From the IMG/VR virus record IMGVR_UViG_3300009506_000246, positions 1-28,148 of that record: a DNA stretch of 28,148 nucleotides; one strand, written 5' to 3'. The DNA comes from a virus. The notes below the pieces were generated by a model. The model was not told the DNA's origin. It was given only the letters and a program-made list of their open reading frames with translations, and did no database searches. Shown one piece after another: positions 6,608 to 15,248 of the stretch. How positions within the stretch are numbered: position 1 is the stretch's first letter; each line of letters begins with the position of its first letter. Position numbers and translations under genes: made by a program.

Positions 6608-7358
6608 TGTCCTGGTATCGTTCTCGCTGTATGGCACCGATCCCGAAGATGTCTACTACAGAGGCGCAGTCTGGAATTCGAAGATATACGCTGATTGGCA
6701 GCCTAGCTGGAGCTTGAGATTCTACTGTGGAGATTCCGTACCAGATAGCGTCAAGAAAGACATCGTTGCACACAACGATAAAGCCTCAATTGTGGAAGTT
6801 CATGGTCCAGAAAATGCTTCCGCTACCACTTGGCGGTTCGGAGCCGTTGACCCCTGTGAGTCTTTTGGAGCAATCATTTTCCGTGATTGCGATTCGCGGC
6901 CGATTGAGCGTGAGAGACGAGCAGTCGAAGAGTGGCTAGCCGAAGACCCTAAGCAGTATAGATTCCATGTCATGCGTGACCATCCATGGCATGCAAGGCC
7001 AATGCTAGCCGGCCTATGGGGAATCAGGACGCCTGCATATCACGACATCTTCCGACGTGGAATCGTCGAGCATGGCGACCATCCTTGGCAGATTGACCAG
7101 GATATCTTGTACAAGAAGGTCTGGCCAGTGGCCAGGAGATACGTCCTCTCGCACGTTGGCTGCATGCGACTGTATGAACGAATCGACATGCGTCGCCCTT
7201 TCCCCGTTCCGCGAGAAGAGAAACGATTCGTCGGGCAAGGCTTTTACGGGGATGGCAGGATCAGGTTTCCTGGCCACGAAGACATGGTCGAACCAGACTC
7301 GCATCTGTTCGTCAGAAATCGAAGAGTGTTCCTAAGGAAGTATGATGGCACGTACTAA
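6585..7358 (+). CDS. Putative second glycosyltransferase (DxD)
   Basis: This 257-residue protein overlaps the previous gene by 23 nt. It has a GT-like N-terminal half (VLVSFSLYG, a later WSLRFYCGD) and a clear FRDCDSRP motif with Asp101-x-Asp103, the usual metal/donor site of GT-A enzymes. Residues 130-165 are His/Trp-rich (HVMRDHPWHARPMLAGLWG) and resemble the acceptor region of capsular-polysaccharide-type transferases. There are no membrane segments. An in-frame ATG at 6597 is an alternative start. The exact family is not certain, but the DxD motif and neighbours make a sugar-transfer role likely. Confidence 0.62.
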   Translation: MSGTMTSDVLVSFSLYGTDPEDVYYRGAVWNSKIYADWQPSWSLRFYCGDSVPDSVKKDIVAHNDKASIVEVHGPENASATTWRFGAVDPCESFGAIIFRDCDSRPIERERRAVEEWLAEDPKQYRFHVMRDHPWHARPMLAGLWGIRTPAYHDIFRRGIVEHGDHPWQIDQDILYKKVWPVARRYVLSHVGCMRLYERIDMRRPFPVPREEKRFVGQGFYGDGRIRFPGHEDMVEPDSHLFVRNRRVFLRKYDGTY

Positions 7359-8262
7359 GACGGTACTGGTGACTGGCAGCGATGGATTGATCGGTCGCTA
7401 CTTGACCAGACACTACCAGCGTCTTGGTTGGTCCGTCGATCAGGTTGACCTGGATTACCCTGGCGGAGCTCTCGCATTCTTTGCAGACAGAACTGGCCGA
7501 TATGACCTCATCGCTCATTGCGCCTACCGAGTTGGCGGTCGAGTCGTTATCGATGGTGAGCCGATGTCTCTGGCCACGAACTTGCAATTAGATGCAGCGA
7601 TGTTTCAATATGCCGTTAGGACGAAGGCACGTGCCGTACTTTACTTCAGTAGTTCAGCTGCGTATCCGGTTAGCCTGCAACATGGATTCTTTTCCCATTT
7701 TGCTTGTGAAGAAGAAGACATCAACGCACATGTCCATCGTCTGGTCGAAAGTGACGTCAATCTCAAGCGTCCGTCCCTACCCGACGCAGGTTACGGTTGG
7801 GCTAAACTGACTGGCGAGAGGCTGGCCGAAGCCGCTTCAGCCGAAGGCTTGAGAATTCACATATTCAGACCATTCTCTGGATACGCTCACGATCAGTCGC
7901 TGGCCTACCCGTTCCCGTCCATCATCAAGCGGGCGTTGGAAGGAGACTATTCGGTTTGGGGTCCACCAGGCCAGACGAGGGACTGGATTCATCTCGATGA
8001 CGTCGTCAACGCTATCCAGACAATCTACGAGAATGATGATAGGAGACCTGTCAATCTCTGTACTGGGGTCGGTACTGAGATGGGCGAGCTAATGAATATA
8101 GCCGCAGGCAGAGATGTAGACGTCGAATACGATCTAAACAAGCCGACTGGAGTTATGTACCGGGTGGGAGACCCGAGCAGGCTCTTTGAGCATTATCATC
8201 CAAGAATTTCAATAGAGGAAGGTGTTAATCGTGCCATACAATGGGCAAGTTCCGAAGCCTGA
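7342..8262 (+). CDS. NAD-dependent sugar epimerase/dehydratase (extended SDR)
   Basis: This is a 306-residue extended short-chain dehydrogenase/reductase. The Rossmann motif GSDGLIG places Gly12, Gly15 and Gly18, an acidic residue pair (VDLD) follows beta-2, and the active site has SSSAAY plus Tyr151-x3-Lys155 (YGWAK). The later RDWIHLDDVVNAI motif is typical of nucleotide-sugar epimerases, dehydratases and reductases such as GDP-fucose synthase or UDP-glucose 4-epimerase. The exact reaction is not resolved. It probably supplies or modifies the sugar donor for the neighbouring transferases. Start 7342 is the longest reading. ATG 7345 has better spacing to AAGGAAG. The gene overlaps the previous one and the small terminase start. 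Confidence 0.85.
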   Translation: MMARTKTVLVTGSDGLIGRYLTRHYQRLGWSVDQVDLDYPGGALAFFADRTGRYDLIAHCAYRVGGRVVIDGEPMSLATNLQLDAAMFQYAVRTKARAVLYFSSSAAYPVSLQHGFFSHFACEEEDINAHVHRLVESDVNLKRPSLPDAGYGWAKLTGERLAEAASAEGLRIHIFRPFSGYAHDQSLAYPFPSIIKRALEGDYSVWGPPGQTRDWIHLDDVVNAIQTIYENDDRRPVNLCTGVGTEMGELMNIAAGRDVDVEYDLNKPTGVMYRVGDPSRLFEHYHPRISIEEGVNRAIQWASSEA

Positions 8263-8740
8263 AGGCGAGAGGCAGCGTCGCAACAGGCCAGCCTATGATG
8301 GCATCCAGATTGAGTCTGACGACATAATCAGGGGTTTTGAACTCCCTGATCTCGGCTTCGAGTGGCATGAGCGGACGATTGTCTGGTGGGAGACATGGCG
8401 TTCAGCTCCGCAATCGAAGCTTATGACTGAGACTGACTGGCAGTTCCTCATCGAGACCGCTCTCCTGCATCATAGACTCTTTACGATGAGCCAGCGAATG
8501 TCTGCTGGTCAGTTGATGCAGGTGGCTTCAGAACTCAGACAGCGTGAGGGTCAACTTGGTGCTACGTGGTCCGATCGGGCAAAGATGCGCATCAAGATAG
8601 ACAACGTCTATGACTACCTCCCAAAAGAGGAGCAGAAAAACAGAACTGTAGATTTTCATGATGAGTACATGAGGCTCATTACCGAAGCTGAAAAGTTGAC
8701 CCAGGAGGCCAACGGCGATGCTACCTCCGGGGATTCCTGA
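8231..8740 (+). CDS. terS: Putative terminase small subunit
   Basis: The start is GTG 8231, 8 nt after AGGAAGG, in preference to a GTG at 8222 that lies within the ribosome site. The 169-residue product begins with a basic PKPEGERQRRNRP segment, as in many P27-type small terminases. A helical central region follows, with WHERTIVWWETWRSAP and TDWQFLIETALLHHRLF, and the C-terminus is polar. This protein would bind the packaging site and regulate the large subunit, in a ring. The identification rests on the motif style and on overlap with the large terminase gene (8718). It overlaps the end of the epimerase gene by 32 nt. Confidence 0.78.
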   Translation: MPYNGQVPKPEGERQRRNRPAYDGIQIESDDIIRGFELPDLGFEWHERTIVWWETWRSAPQSKLMTETDWQFLIETALLHHRLFTMSQRMSAGQLMQVASELRQREGQLGATWSDRAKMRIKIDNVYDYLPKEEQKNRTVDFHDEYMRLITEAEKLTQEANGDATSGDS

Positions 8741-10337
8741 ATATACGCTCGGATGGGCAGTCCTGAATTGGGGCAGTCGGGTCCTGGCTCAGCCAGACGA
8801 CAATCCTACGTCAATAGCTGGTGAGCGGTGGCGTTACTCGCCAGAGCAGGCAAAAAACATCCTCTGGATGTATGCAGTCAATCCAGTCACCGGTCGATAC
8901 ATTTACAAATCGTCAGTTCTAGAACGAGGGAAGAAGTGGGGCAAGTCCCCGTTCTTGGCAGCAATCCTCTGCACTGAGTTTCTTGGACCAGTTGAGCTGG
9001 CAGGATGGACGTTCAAAGAGGACCCAGAGACAGGTTTGCGTAAACCAGTCTGGCATCGCGTGGATGACGAGCGAGGCCAACCGATCGGTATCATTCGAAA
9101 CCAGTCGTGGGTCCAGATAGCCGCTGTATCTGTCGAACAGACTGCAAACACGATGGACTGTGTACGCGGGATGCTTACCAAGGGCTCTGCATACGAGGAA
9201 TATCCAGGTTTGGATGTTGGAATTGAGCGATGCTCTTGGAACGGGTCCAAACTGGAGAGAATCGCCGCTTCGGCTTTCTCCCGAGAGGGAAACCGACCAG
9301 ATTTCGTTGGAATTGACGAAACTCACCTTTGGGTGCCGAGTAGATCTGGTCCAGATAACTTCAGAGCGATTCAGAGAAACCTAGCGCCACGTCGAAAGCG
9401 GTGGATGGCAGCAACGAACGCTCCGGTTCGTGGTCAGGGCAGCGTAGCAGAGATACATCACGATGCCTACGACGATATGATCTCGGGCAGAACAGAAATA
9501 GACAACTCTATCCTAATGGATACGCGCCAGGTCAGTCTTTCTGACATCTACGACAAGGAAAAGGCATATCCAGCCTTGGAGTTCGTCTACGGAGACGCTT
9601 ATACGACTGGACGTCTCGATATTGACAGCATTTGGGAAGAAATCATGTCGCCGATGTCCGAAGAGGCAGAGATGCGCCGGTTCTACTTCAACCAAATGAA
9701 CAAGGGCGAGAGCACATGGCTTAAATTGAGCGATTGGGATGGATGTCACGACCCTCGAATCCATCTGAAGAATTCAGACCCTGTCGCACTCGGGTTTCGG
9801 GTTACGCCAAGGCAGTCAGCCAATATCGTGGCCTGTAGATTGACAGATATGGCCTTGTTCGACTTGTCTCGCGGCTCATGGGAGCGGCACGAGTCCTTCC
9901 CTAAGGACTGGGAAGTCCCAATGAGCGAGGTAGACATCCGAATGCGTAAGATAATCGACTCTCTTGACGTCAAGCACGTCTGTGCTGATCCGCAGTACTG
10001 CGATGATATCGTCTCTCGTTGGGTTTCTTCCTATCCCAGGAAGAAAATCGAGGGCATGTGGTCGAATCAGAACCAGACCAAGTTCTCCAGAGCTGTCGAA
10101 CAGTTTGAAGCGGCCGTCCAGGATGGGCGAATAAAGTGGAAGGATGGTGTTATCAATCGACACGTTCAAAACTGTCATATCGAAGAGGTCTCCAATGGTC
10201 ACATCATCCGAAAAGAGACACCAAAGTCCGAAAACTACATCACTGCCGCGCAGGCTGCGGTACTTGCAGCGGAAGCGGCGAGGCTTGCGATAGCTGACGG
10301 TGCACTCAAGAAGAATAAGGTATGGACGTTCAGTTAG
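8718..10337 (+). CDS. terL: Terminase large subunit (ATPase intact, nuclease Asp residues apparently substituted)
   Basis: This 539-residue protein is the DNA-packaging motor. Walker A is RGKKWGKS at 70-77 (Lys76, Ser77), Walker B with the catalytic Glu is FVGIDET (Asp200, Glu201), and ATNAPV at about 234-239 fits the coupling motif. The C-terminal half has the layout of the RNase H-like nuclease. However, the strand that normally ends in FDGS reads GFRVTPRQ (Arg361 in the Asp position), and the C-terminal helix that normally reads IDAA reads ITAA (Thr509). The middle acidic site, ADPQYCDD (Asp424, Asp429, Asp430), is retained. By memory of the family, two of three metal ligands appear missing. 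Either an unusual arrangement or an inactive nuclease is possible. Confidence 0.93.
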   Translation: MLPPGIPEYTLGWAVLNWGSRVLAQPDDNPTSIAGERWRYSPEQAKNILWMYAVNPVTGRYIYKSSVLERGKKWGKSPFLAAILCTEFLGPVELAGWTFKEDPETGLRKPVWHRVDDERGQPIGIIRNQSWVQIAAVSVEQTANTMDCVRGMLTKGSAYEEYPGLDVGIERCSWNGSKLERIAASAFSREGNRPDFVGIDETHLWVPSRSGPDNFRAIQRNLAPRRKRWMAATNAPVRGQGSVAEIHHDAYDDMISGRTEIDNSILMDTRQVSLSDIYDKEKAYPALEFVYGDAYTTGRLDIDSIWEEIMSPMSEEAEMRRFYFNQMNKGESTWLKLSDWDGCHDPRIHLKNSDPVALGFRVTPRQSANIVACRLTDMALFDLSRGSWERHESFPKDWEVPMSEVDIRMRKIIDSLDVKHVCADPQYCDDIVSRWVSSYPRKKIEGMWSNQNQTKFSRAVEQFEAAVQDGRIKWKDGVINRHVQNCHIEEVSNGHIIRKETPKSENYITAAQAAVLAAEAARLAIADGALKKNKVWTFS

Positions 10338-10347
10338 GAGGTGAAGG

Positions 10348-12054
10348 ATGACTCAACCAATGCAAGACTCTCAATCTCAGGTGCAGATTTCAGACGACTT
10401 GAACTCGACCGAACCGGGAGCGCCCCGTTGGTGGGTCGACAGGCTTTATCGCCGGCTGGACGCTCGCCAGAGCCGTTTCACACATCTAGAAAATTACATC
10501 CTCGGAGAGCATGCTCTCCCCATGGGTGACCCGCGCTACGCCAAGGCGTTTAAAGAGATCCAGAGGAAGTCACGGACGAACTACACTATCTTGGTTCGTG
10601 ACGCTACGACTGCTCGAATGCGTTCGCCAGATGCCTTCGAATTTGGTCAAGACCCGCAAGGCCCAGATGATTCGGCCTTCGAGATATGGGCTGCTAGCAA
10701 TATGCAGATGCAGTCGCCGATCGCTGTACAGATGGCTGCTACGTTCGGTGTCGTTTACGGAATCGTATCGCCTCCGCAAGATGGCCCGAATGGCGTGCCA
10801 GTCATTACGATAGAAGACCCTCGTTCGTGCATCGTCGAGTTCGACCCGCTAAAGCCGTTCACCGCCCGTGCTGGACTGAAGCGGTGGGAAGATGACGTAG
10901 ATGGGTATACGTATGCTGCCCTTTATCTTCCCGAATTCATATATCTCTATCGTTCGACGGTTGTCCAGCAGAATCGCCACGTTGACAACAAGGTGACGGT
11001 GACTGACAGCCTGCGACCGTCATCGGGCGGACCAGACTTCACTATCGTATCCGTCCAGCGTAACCCGCTCGGAGACGTTCCGCTCGTCGAAGGCCATTGG
11101 CAGCCTACACACGGCACGATGTCAGCGGCAGAGCACGAGAACATCATCGATATCCAAGACAGAATCAATCACGTCATCATGGATCGAATGGTCATCTCTA
11201 AGACTCAGGCATTCCACCAGCGCTATGTCACTGGTCTCGATGCAAACAAGAAGCACTTCGATCCTGGCCACGACAGGGTGTGGGCCGTCGAAGACCCAGA
11301 TGCTACCTTCGGAGACTTCCAAACTGCCGACCTTCGCCAAGCTCTCGAAGCCGCTCGTGACGACATCGGTGATTTGATCGCTATCTCTCAAACACCAGCC
11401 ACCTACCTGACCAACCGAATGATAAACGTCGCTGGGAACGCCATGTCCCTTGACCAGTCGGCCTTGGTTGCTAAGGTCAGGCTTCGTATGGAAGCAATGA
11501 GCTTCTTCTACATTCGGCTGCTGAAGCTGGCTTTCAAGTACCAGGGTGACAGCAAGGCTGACGAGATCTACACTAACTGTATCTGGCCAGATCCAGAGAT
11601 GCACACAGTTGCAGAGCTAGCAGACGCTGGTTCGAAGTGGGATGCCATCGGCATACCGATCGACCTTATCATGAAGCGTCAGGGCTGGTCACCAGAAGAC
11701 GTCCAACACGCTGTCGAAGAGAAGAGGCGGCAGGAAGAGTTGGCACAGCAACAAGCGCAGCAACAAGCAGATCTACAAATGCAGATAGCTGAAGCAAGAG
11801 GCTTCGGCAATCAGATGGGAGAAGACCCAATGGCAGCGAAGAAGGTTCCGCCGAACCAGCAGGGCAAGAACCAGCAGGGACAGGACCCGAATCAGAAGAA
11901 CCAAAACCAGAACCCGAATCAGAGAAGCGGGAACCGGGCTCAGGCCGGAGCAGCCAACGCCGGTAGCAAGTCTGGTGGAGCTACTGCACAGAAGAAGACT
12001 CCTCCGCCAGCGCCACAGAAGAAGACTCCGCCACGAAAGCGTCGTAGCGGCTGA
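10348..12054 (+). CDS. Portal protein
   Basis: This 568-residue protein directly follows the large terminase, with a near-perfect ribosome site AGGAGGTGA (10336-10344) overlapping the terminase stop. The core resembles SPP1-type/HK97-type portals: an N-terminal helix, a NYTILVRDATTARM segment, central beta elements, and a helical region rich in LAISQTPATYL-type residues (the clip/stem). Twelve copies would form the ring through which DNA passes. From about residue 455 the protein is Gln-rich, then Asn/Gln/Pro/Lys-rich with repeated NQ and PPP-KK motifs, a long low-complexity tail of about 100 residues. The tail may contact the scaffold or the DNA, and it is longer than in many portals. Confidence 0.9.
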   Translation: MTQPMQDSQSQVQISDDLNSTEPGAPRWWVDRLYRRLDARQSRFTHLENYILGEHALPMGDPRYAKAFKEIQRKSRTNYTILVRDATTARMRSPDAFEFGQDPQGPDDSAFEIWAASNMQMQSPIAVQMAATFGVVYGIVSPPQDGPNGVPVITIEDPRSCIVEFDPLKPFTARAGLKRWEDDVDGYTYAALYLPEFIYLYRSTVVQQNRHVDNKVTVTDSLRPSSGGPDFTIVSVQRNPLGDVPLVEGHWQPTHGTMSAAEHENIIDIQDRINHVIMDRMVISKTQAFHQRYVTGLDANKKHFDPGHDRVWAVEDPDATFGDFQTADLRQALEAARDDIGDLIAISQTPATYLTNRMINVAGNAMSLDQSALVAKVRLRMEAMSFFYIRLLKLAFKYQGDSKADEIYTNCIWPDPEMHTVAELADAGSKWDAIGIPIDLIMKRQGWSPEDVQHAVEEKRRQEELAQQQAQQQADLQMQIAEARGFGNQMGEDPMAAKKVPPNQQGKNQQGQDPNQKNQNQNPNQRSGNRAQAGAANAGSKSGGATAQKKTPPPAPQKKTPPRKRRSG

Positions 12055-12074
12055 CACCCCTGGAGGGTTACGAA

Positions 12075-12593
12075 ATGTCCGAAGAAAAGGACCAGGCGTC
12101 CGAGACCGAAACCGAATCGAACGAACCAGACAGTTCAGCATCCGAAGCCGTGTCGACGGTGTCGACGGACATGGCAATCAATGAGACGCTGGACAACCTT
12201 GATACTGGCACTCTCCAAGCCATCGTCAAAAAGCTACGTGGTGAAAACGCAAAGGCGAGAGTGGATCGCAAGGAAGCTCGCGACATCCTCGCAAAAATAC
12301 AGGAAGAGAAAGATCTAGCTGACTCGACGGCTAAGAGGCAGGTCATAGATCTCACCAGGAAGCTGCTAGCGATTGAGTTCAATATCAAGGAGGATCTGGT
12401 TGAGTTCATCGGTGAGGACTCACCGGACAAGATGCGGGAGCGTGCAGAGAAACTGAGTAAAGGTGGATCTGCTGCTTCCGAAGCAAAGGCAGATTCGTAC
12501 AAGCCCACCGATATGTTTGCTGGACGCAAGGCTCCGGCACCGAAAACGATGACAGGTGGAGAGCTTCTACGAAGTCTGATCCAAGGAAACTGA
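12075..12593 (+). CDS. Capsid scaffolding protein
   Basis: This 172-residue protein has a highly acidic, Ser/Glu-rich N-terminus (residues 1-37) and a charged helical centre, LRGENAKARVDRKEARDI (residues about 53-90), with coiled-coil character. Its C-terminal segment contains Lys/Arg residues, typical of a domain that contacts the capsid. The ribosome site GGAGG is placed normally. Position between portal and capsid, small size and composition support a scaffold. No separate prohead protease gene is visible in the window. The call rests on composition and order rather than a conserved motif. Confidence 0.8.
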   Translation: MSEEKDQASETETESNEPDSSASEAVSTVSTDMAINETLDNLDTGTLQAIVKKLRGENAKARVDRKEARDILAKIQEEKDLADSTAKRQVIDLTRKLLAIEFNIKEDLVEFIGEDSPDKMRERAEKLSKGGSAASEAKADSYKPTDMFAGRKAPAPKTMTGGELLRSLIQGN

Positions 12594-12625
12594 TATTTAA
12601 CCCTCTGGAAAGGAGGTGAAAAGAC

Positions 12626-13636
12626 ATGAGTGATACTGCATTTGAGAGCATCAACAGGTCCAACGCTGACAACAGGACTGCTAGGGAGATTCCTGTTGAC
12701 ATCGTCAAGGAAATCATCCAGGACGCTGACAAGGCGTCCGCTGTCATGCAGCTCGGTCGCGTTACGACGCTGCCGGCTTACCAACAGCGGCACCGAGTTT
12801 TCCGCAGCTATCCCGAGGCTTACTGGTTGGACGGTGCCACGCTCCCCGAGCGTGATGTTGCGCTGAAGTCAACTACCTCGATGCTGTGGGACTACGTTGT
12901 CTTGGAGCCGCAGGAAATCGCGGTCATGGCGGTCGTCCCAGACACCTGGGAACAAGACTCGGATATCGCATGGGCTGAGATCCAGGCCAAGCTATCCGGT
13001 GCCATCGCGAAGCGGCTCGATGATACTGTCCTCTTCGGCAACTCCGAACCGACTGGCTACACTGGTCCGTCTGGTGGTGTTGTTGCTGCGGCTGTCGCAG
13101 CTGGCAACACGGTCACGCTCGGTGACACTGTTGGTACTGACCTCGGTGGCGGTGGCGATGGCACATACAACGATATCGGCCTTGACATCGCTCGCTGTGC
13201 CCAGATCCTTGCCGATGGTGGTTACAACCCGACCGGTTGTGCTGCTCGGGAAGGCTTCGAGTGGCGGCTTGTCGGTGTTCGTGACACGACTGGCCAGCCT
13301 GTTTACCAGCCGGCTGCCCAGCGTGGTGGCAATCCTGGTATGTACAACATGAACTATGTGCCTGTCGGCAACGGTTCGTGGGACAACACTTCGGCATTGA
13401 TGGTCGTTGGCGACTTCAGCCAGCTGATCATTGGTGTCCGTCAGGATGTCACTTTCTCGATTTCCGACTCGGCACCGATCGTCGACTCATCCAACAACGT
13501 TGTATTCAACACCTTCCAGCAAGACGCTAAGGTGATGCGTGCGACGTTCCGCGTCGGCGTTGTCGTCCCAGATCCCACAAAGATCCTGGGTGGCGACTTC
13601 CCGTTTGCAGTTCTGCGTCCGGTGGGCGCTAGCTGA
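12626..13636 (+). CDS. Major capsid protein, HK97 fold
   Basis: This 336-residue protein has the strong ribosome site AAAGGAGGTGA. An N-terminal helical arm (residues about 15-40) is followed by YQQRHRVFRSYPEAYWLDG, a beta-rich E-loop/P-domain, a long spine helix around IAWAEIQAKLSGAIAKRLDD (113-132), and an A-domain with Gly-rich loops (GLGGGGDG-like). The C-terminal part ends with FRVGVVVPDPTKIL. This is the usual organisation of Phage_capsid-family proteins, which assemble the icosahedral shell. Codon use is strongly biased to favoured codons, consistent with very high expression. It is followed by a GC-rich hairpin and a glycosyltransferase. Confidence 0.92.
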   Translation: MSDTAFESINRSNADNRTAREIPVDIVKEIIQDADKASAVMQLGRVTTLPAYQQRHRVFRSYPEAYWLDGATLPERDVALKSTTSMLWDYVVLEPQEIAVMAVVPDTWEQDSDIAWAEIQAKLSGAIAKRLDDTVLFGNSEPTGYTGPSGGVVAAAVAAGNTVTLGDTVGTDLGGGGDGTYNDIGLDIARCAQILADGGYNPTGCAAREGFEWRLVGVRDTTGQPVYQPAAQRGGNPGMYNMNYVPVGNGSWDNTSALMVVGDFSQLIIGVRQDVTFSISDSAPIVDSSNNVVFNTFQQDAKVMRATFRVGVVVPDPTKILGGDFPFAVLRPVGAS

Positions 13637-13648
13637 TCCGATGATAAT

Positions 13649-13679
13649 AGGCGGGTCGTGATAATGATCCGGCCCGCCT
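13649..13679 (+). promoter_or_regulatory. GC-rich hairpin after major capsid gene
   Basis: AGGCGGG (13649-13655) and CCCGCCT (13673-13679) form a 7-bp stem with a 17-nt loop, 13 nt after the capsid stop. It has no following T-run, so it is not a classical intrinsic terminator. It may act as an mRNA-stabilising element or partial attenuator that separates the very abundant capsid message from downstream genes. Confidence 0.55.
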
Positions 13680-13699
13680 CAATCAAGAGAGGTAGACCT

Positions 13700-14692
13700 G
13701 TGAAGGTCTTGGCTTACGTCCATGCTTATCCTGGTTCTGGTCACAACGCCGGAGCAGAGACAACGATCCACGGTCTGATGCGGCACATGAAGCGGGATGG
13801 ATGGGACCCGATGGTCCTGGCGTCCAAGCCGTTTCGGACTGAACCAGGTAGCTATGTCATCGATTGGATTCCAGTCCAGGCACATAGCTCAAAGAAAGAT
13901 CCATTCCTATACTTCCCAGGTCAGGATCTCATCGTCTCTCACCTGGAGTGCGCCGAACGAGCTTACCTCGTCGGCAAGATGCTGAACAAACCAGTCGTTC
14001 AGCTCATTCACAACACGACAGACTTCTCTCAAGGAATCTCTCGATTCGCTCACGGCCTGGTCTTCAACAGCGAGGCCACGAAGAAAGCGGTCAACGCTCC
14101 ACAGCCGAGCATCGTGGTCTACCCTCCGGTTGATCCGGAAGAGTACAGAGTCGAGACGACGAGAGAGTACATCACACTCGTCAATATGAGCGATGGTACA
14201 GACCCATGGTACGACAAGGGTCCGGAAACGTTCTACAGGCTGGCAGAGCGGTTCCCTCGCGAGAAGTTCCTCGGTGTGAAGGGTGGCTACGGAATCCAGG
14301 ATGTTAGACCAGGTTACCCGAACGTCACAATAATGGAACACACGGATCACCCACTCTCGATCTATAAGCGATCGAAGGTAATGTTGATGCCTTCGGGCAT
14401 CGAGTCATTCGGCAGGATCGCTGTCGAGGCAGCCGCCTCCTCCATCCCTTCGATTGTTTCGGATACGGCAGGCTTGAGAGAGGCTAGTGTTGGCATTGGC
14501 TACCTGCCTCCGAAGGATATTGACCTCTGGACTTCAGCACTGAGCGAAGTGCTCTGGAACTACGACGAGGCATGCAAGCACGCAGAGGTTTCGTCAAGGC
14601 TCCTTTGGAAGAAGACAGATCGACAATTGGACACATTTAGAGAGTTCATGAGATTGGCGGTGATGAGCAATGGATTTAGTCACTCTGGCTGA
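13700..14692 (+). CDS. GT-B (GT4-like) glycosyltransferase inserted in head operon
   Basis: GTG 13700 is preceded by GAGAGG with 7-nt spacing and gives a product of about 330 residues. Longer readings start inside the hairpin. The N-terminal part begins VKVLAYVHAYPGSGHNAGAE, the acceptor-side glycine/GAE motif of GT4 enzymes. The C-terminal domain carries the donor-binding E-x7-E pair (Glu235 and Glu243 in ESFGRIAVE), preceded by MLMPSG and followed by a conserved PSIVSDTAGLREA. The fold is expected to transfer sugar from a nucleotide donor with retention. It lies directly downstream of the capsid gene and overlaps the connector gene by 23 nt, suggesting that a head or tail protein is the acceptor. 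Phage-encoded glycosylation of capsid and tail proteins is known in some mycobacteriophages. Here it is inference. Confidence 0.85.
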   Translation: MKVLAYVHAYPGSGHNAGAETTIHGLMRHMKRDGWDPMVLASKPFRTEPGSYVIDWIPVQAHSSKKDPFLYFPGQDLIVSHLECAERAYLVGKMLNKPVVQLIHNTTDFSQGISRFAHGLVFNSEATKKAVNAPQPSIVVYPPVDPEEYRVETTREYITLVNMSDGTDPWYDKGPETFYRLAERFPREKFLGVKGGYGIQDVRPGYPNVTIMEHTDHPLSIYKRSKVMLMPSGIESFGRIAVEAAASSIPSIVSDTAGLREASVGIGYLPPKDIDLWTSALSEVLWNYDEACKHAEVSSRLLWKKTDRQLDTFREFMRLAVMSNGFSHSG

Positions 14693-15248
14693 ACTGGTGG
14701 ATGCGGTTGGTCGCGACCCGCTGACGCCCGCTGACGGAGCGTACAAGGATGAGCAAGCCGAATGGGAATCTATGATCTCGTTCATCTCGAACTCCGTCCT
14801 GGCTTTCCTTCCGCAGGATTTCGCTACGTCAACGGATGACGAAGTACGCTTCAGAGCCGATAGCCGTGGCGAGGTTCATCTGACTGGCACTCCGGTTGCG
14901 TCAGTCTCGACAGTCTTCTCTGTACCTATTTACGATGAGGCATCTGTCGATGAACTCTTGTACGACGCTTTCTTCGATGGAGTCGAGAGCATCTGTAACC
15001 TCGCACCGTACCAGGTCGTCGATGTGACTTACACTCATGGATATTCAGCTGTCCCGGACGATGTGAAGGATATGGCTCTCGAAGTCATGAAGTTGATCCT
15101 TCAGCTTGGGTCGCCGGTCTCCGTATCGAAAGAGTTCGTGCTCGGGACTGAGACTCGTATCATGTCCGATCGCGACAATGCGACTGTCATGTTGTCACGT
15201 GCTGTCATCGACAAGTATCGTGGCCAGAAGAATACGGTCTTCCTGTAA
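14670..15248 (+). CDS. Head-tail connector (adaptor, HK97 gp6-like)
   Basis: This 192-residue protein overlaps the transferase gene. It is mainly helical at both ends, with a beta-hairpin centre, the architecture of the adaptor proteins that form the first ring under the portal. Early residues LAELVDAVGRD and the WESMISFISNSV helix resemble gp6/gp15-type adaptors. The later helix DVKDMALEVMKLILQ and a TVMLSRAVIDKYR C-terminal helix fit too. Its position immediately after the head genes is the usual one. The identification rests on order and secondary-structure impression, not on a strict motif. Confidence 0.72.
   Translation: MDLVTLAELVDAVGRDPLTPADGAYKDEQAEWESMISFISNSVLAFLPQDFATSTDDEVRFRADSRGEVHLTGTPVASVSTVFSVPIYDEASVDELLYDAFFDGVESICNLAPYQVVDVTYTHGYSAVPDDVKDMALEVMKLILQLGSPVSVSKEFVLGTETRIMSDRDNATVMLSRAVIDKYRGQKNTVFL

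Noticed and set aside
12068-12793. Minus-strand frame of 241 residues
   Set aside because: It is antisense to scaffold and capsid starts, which have strong ribosome sites. Its Ser-rich composition is the reverse complement of acidic codons.
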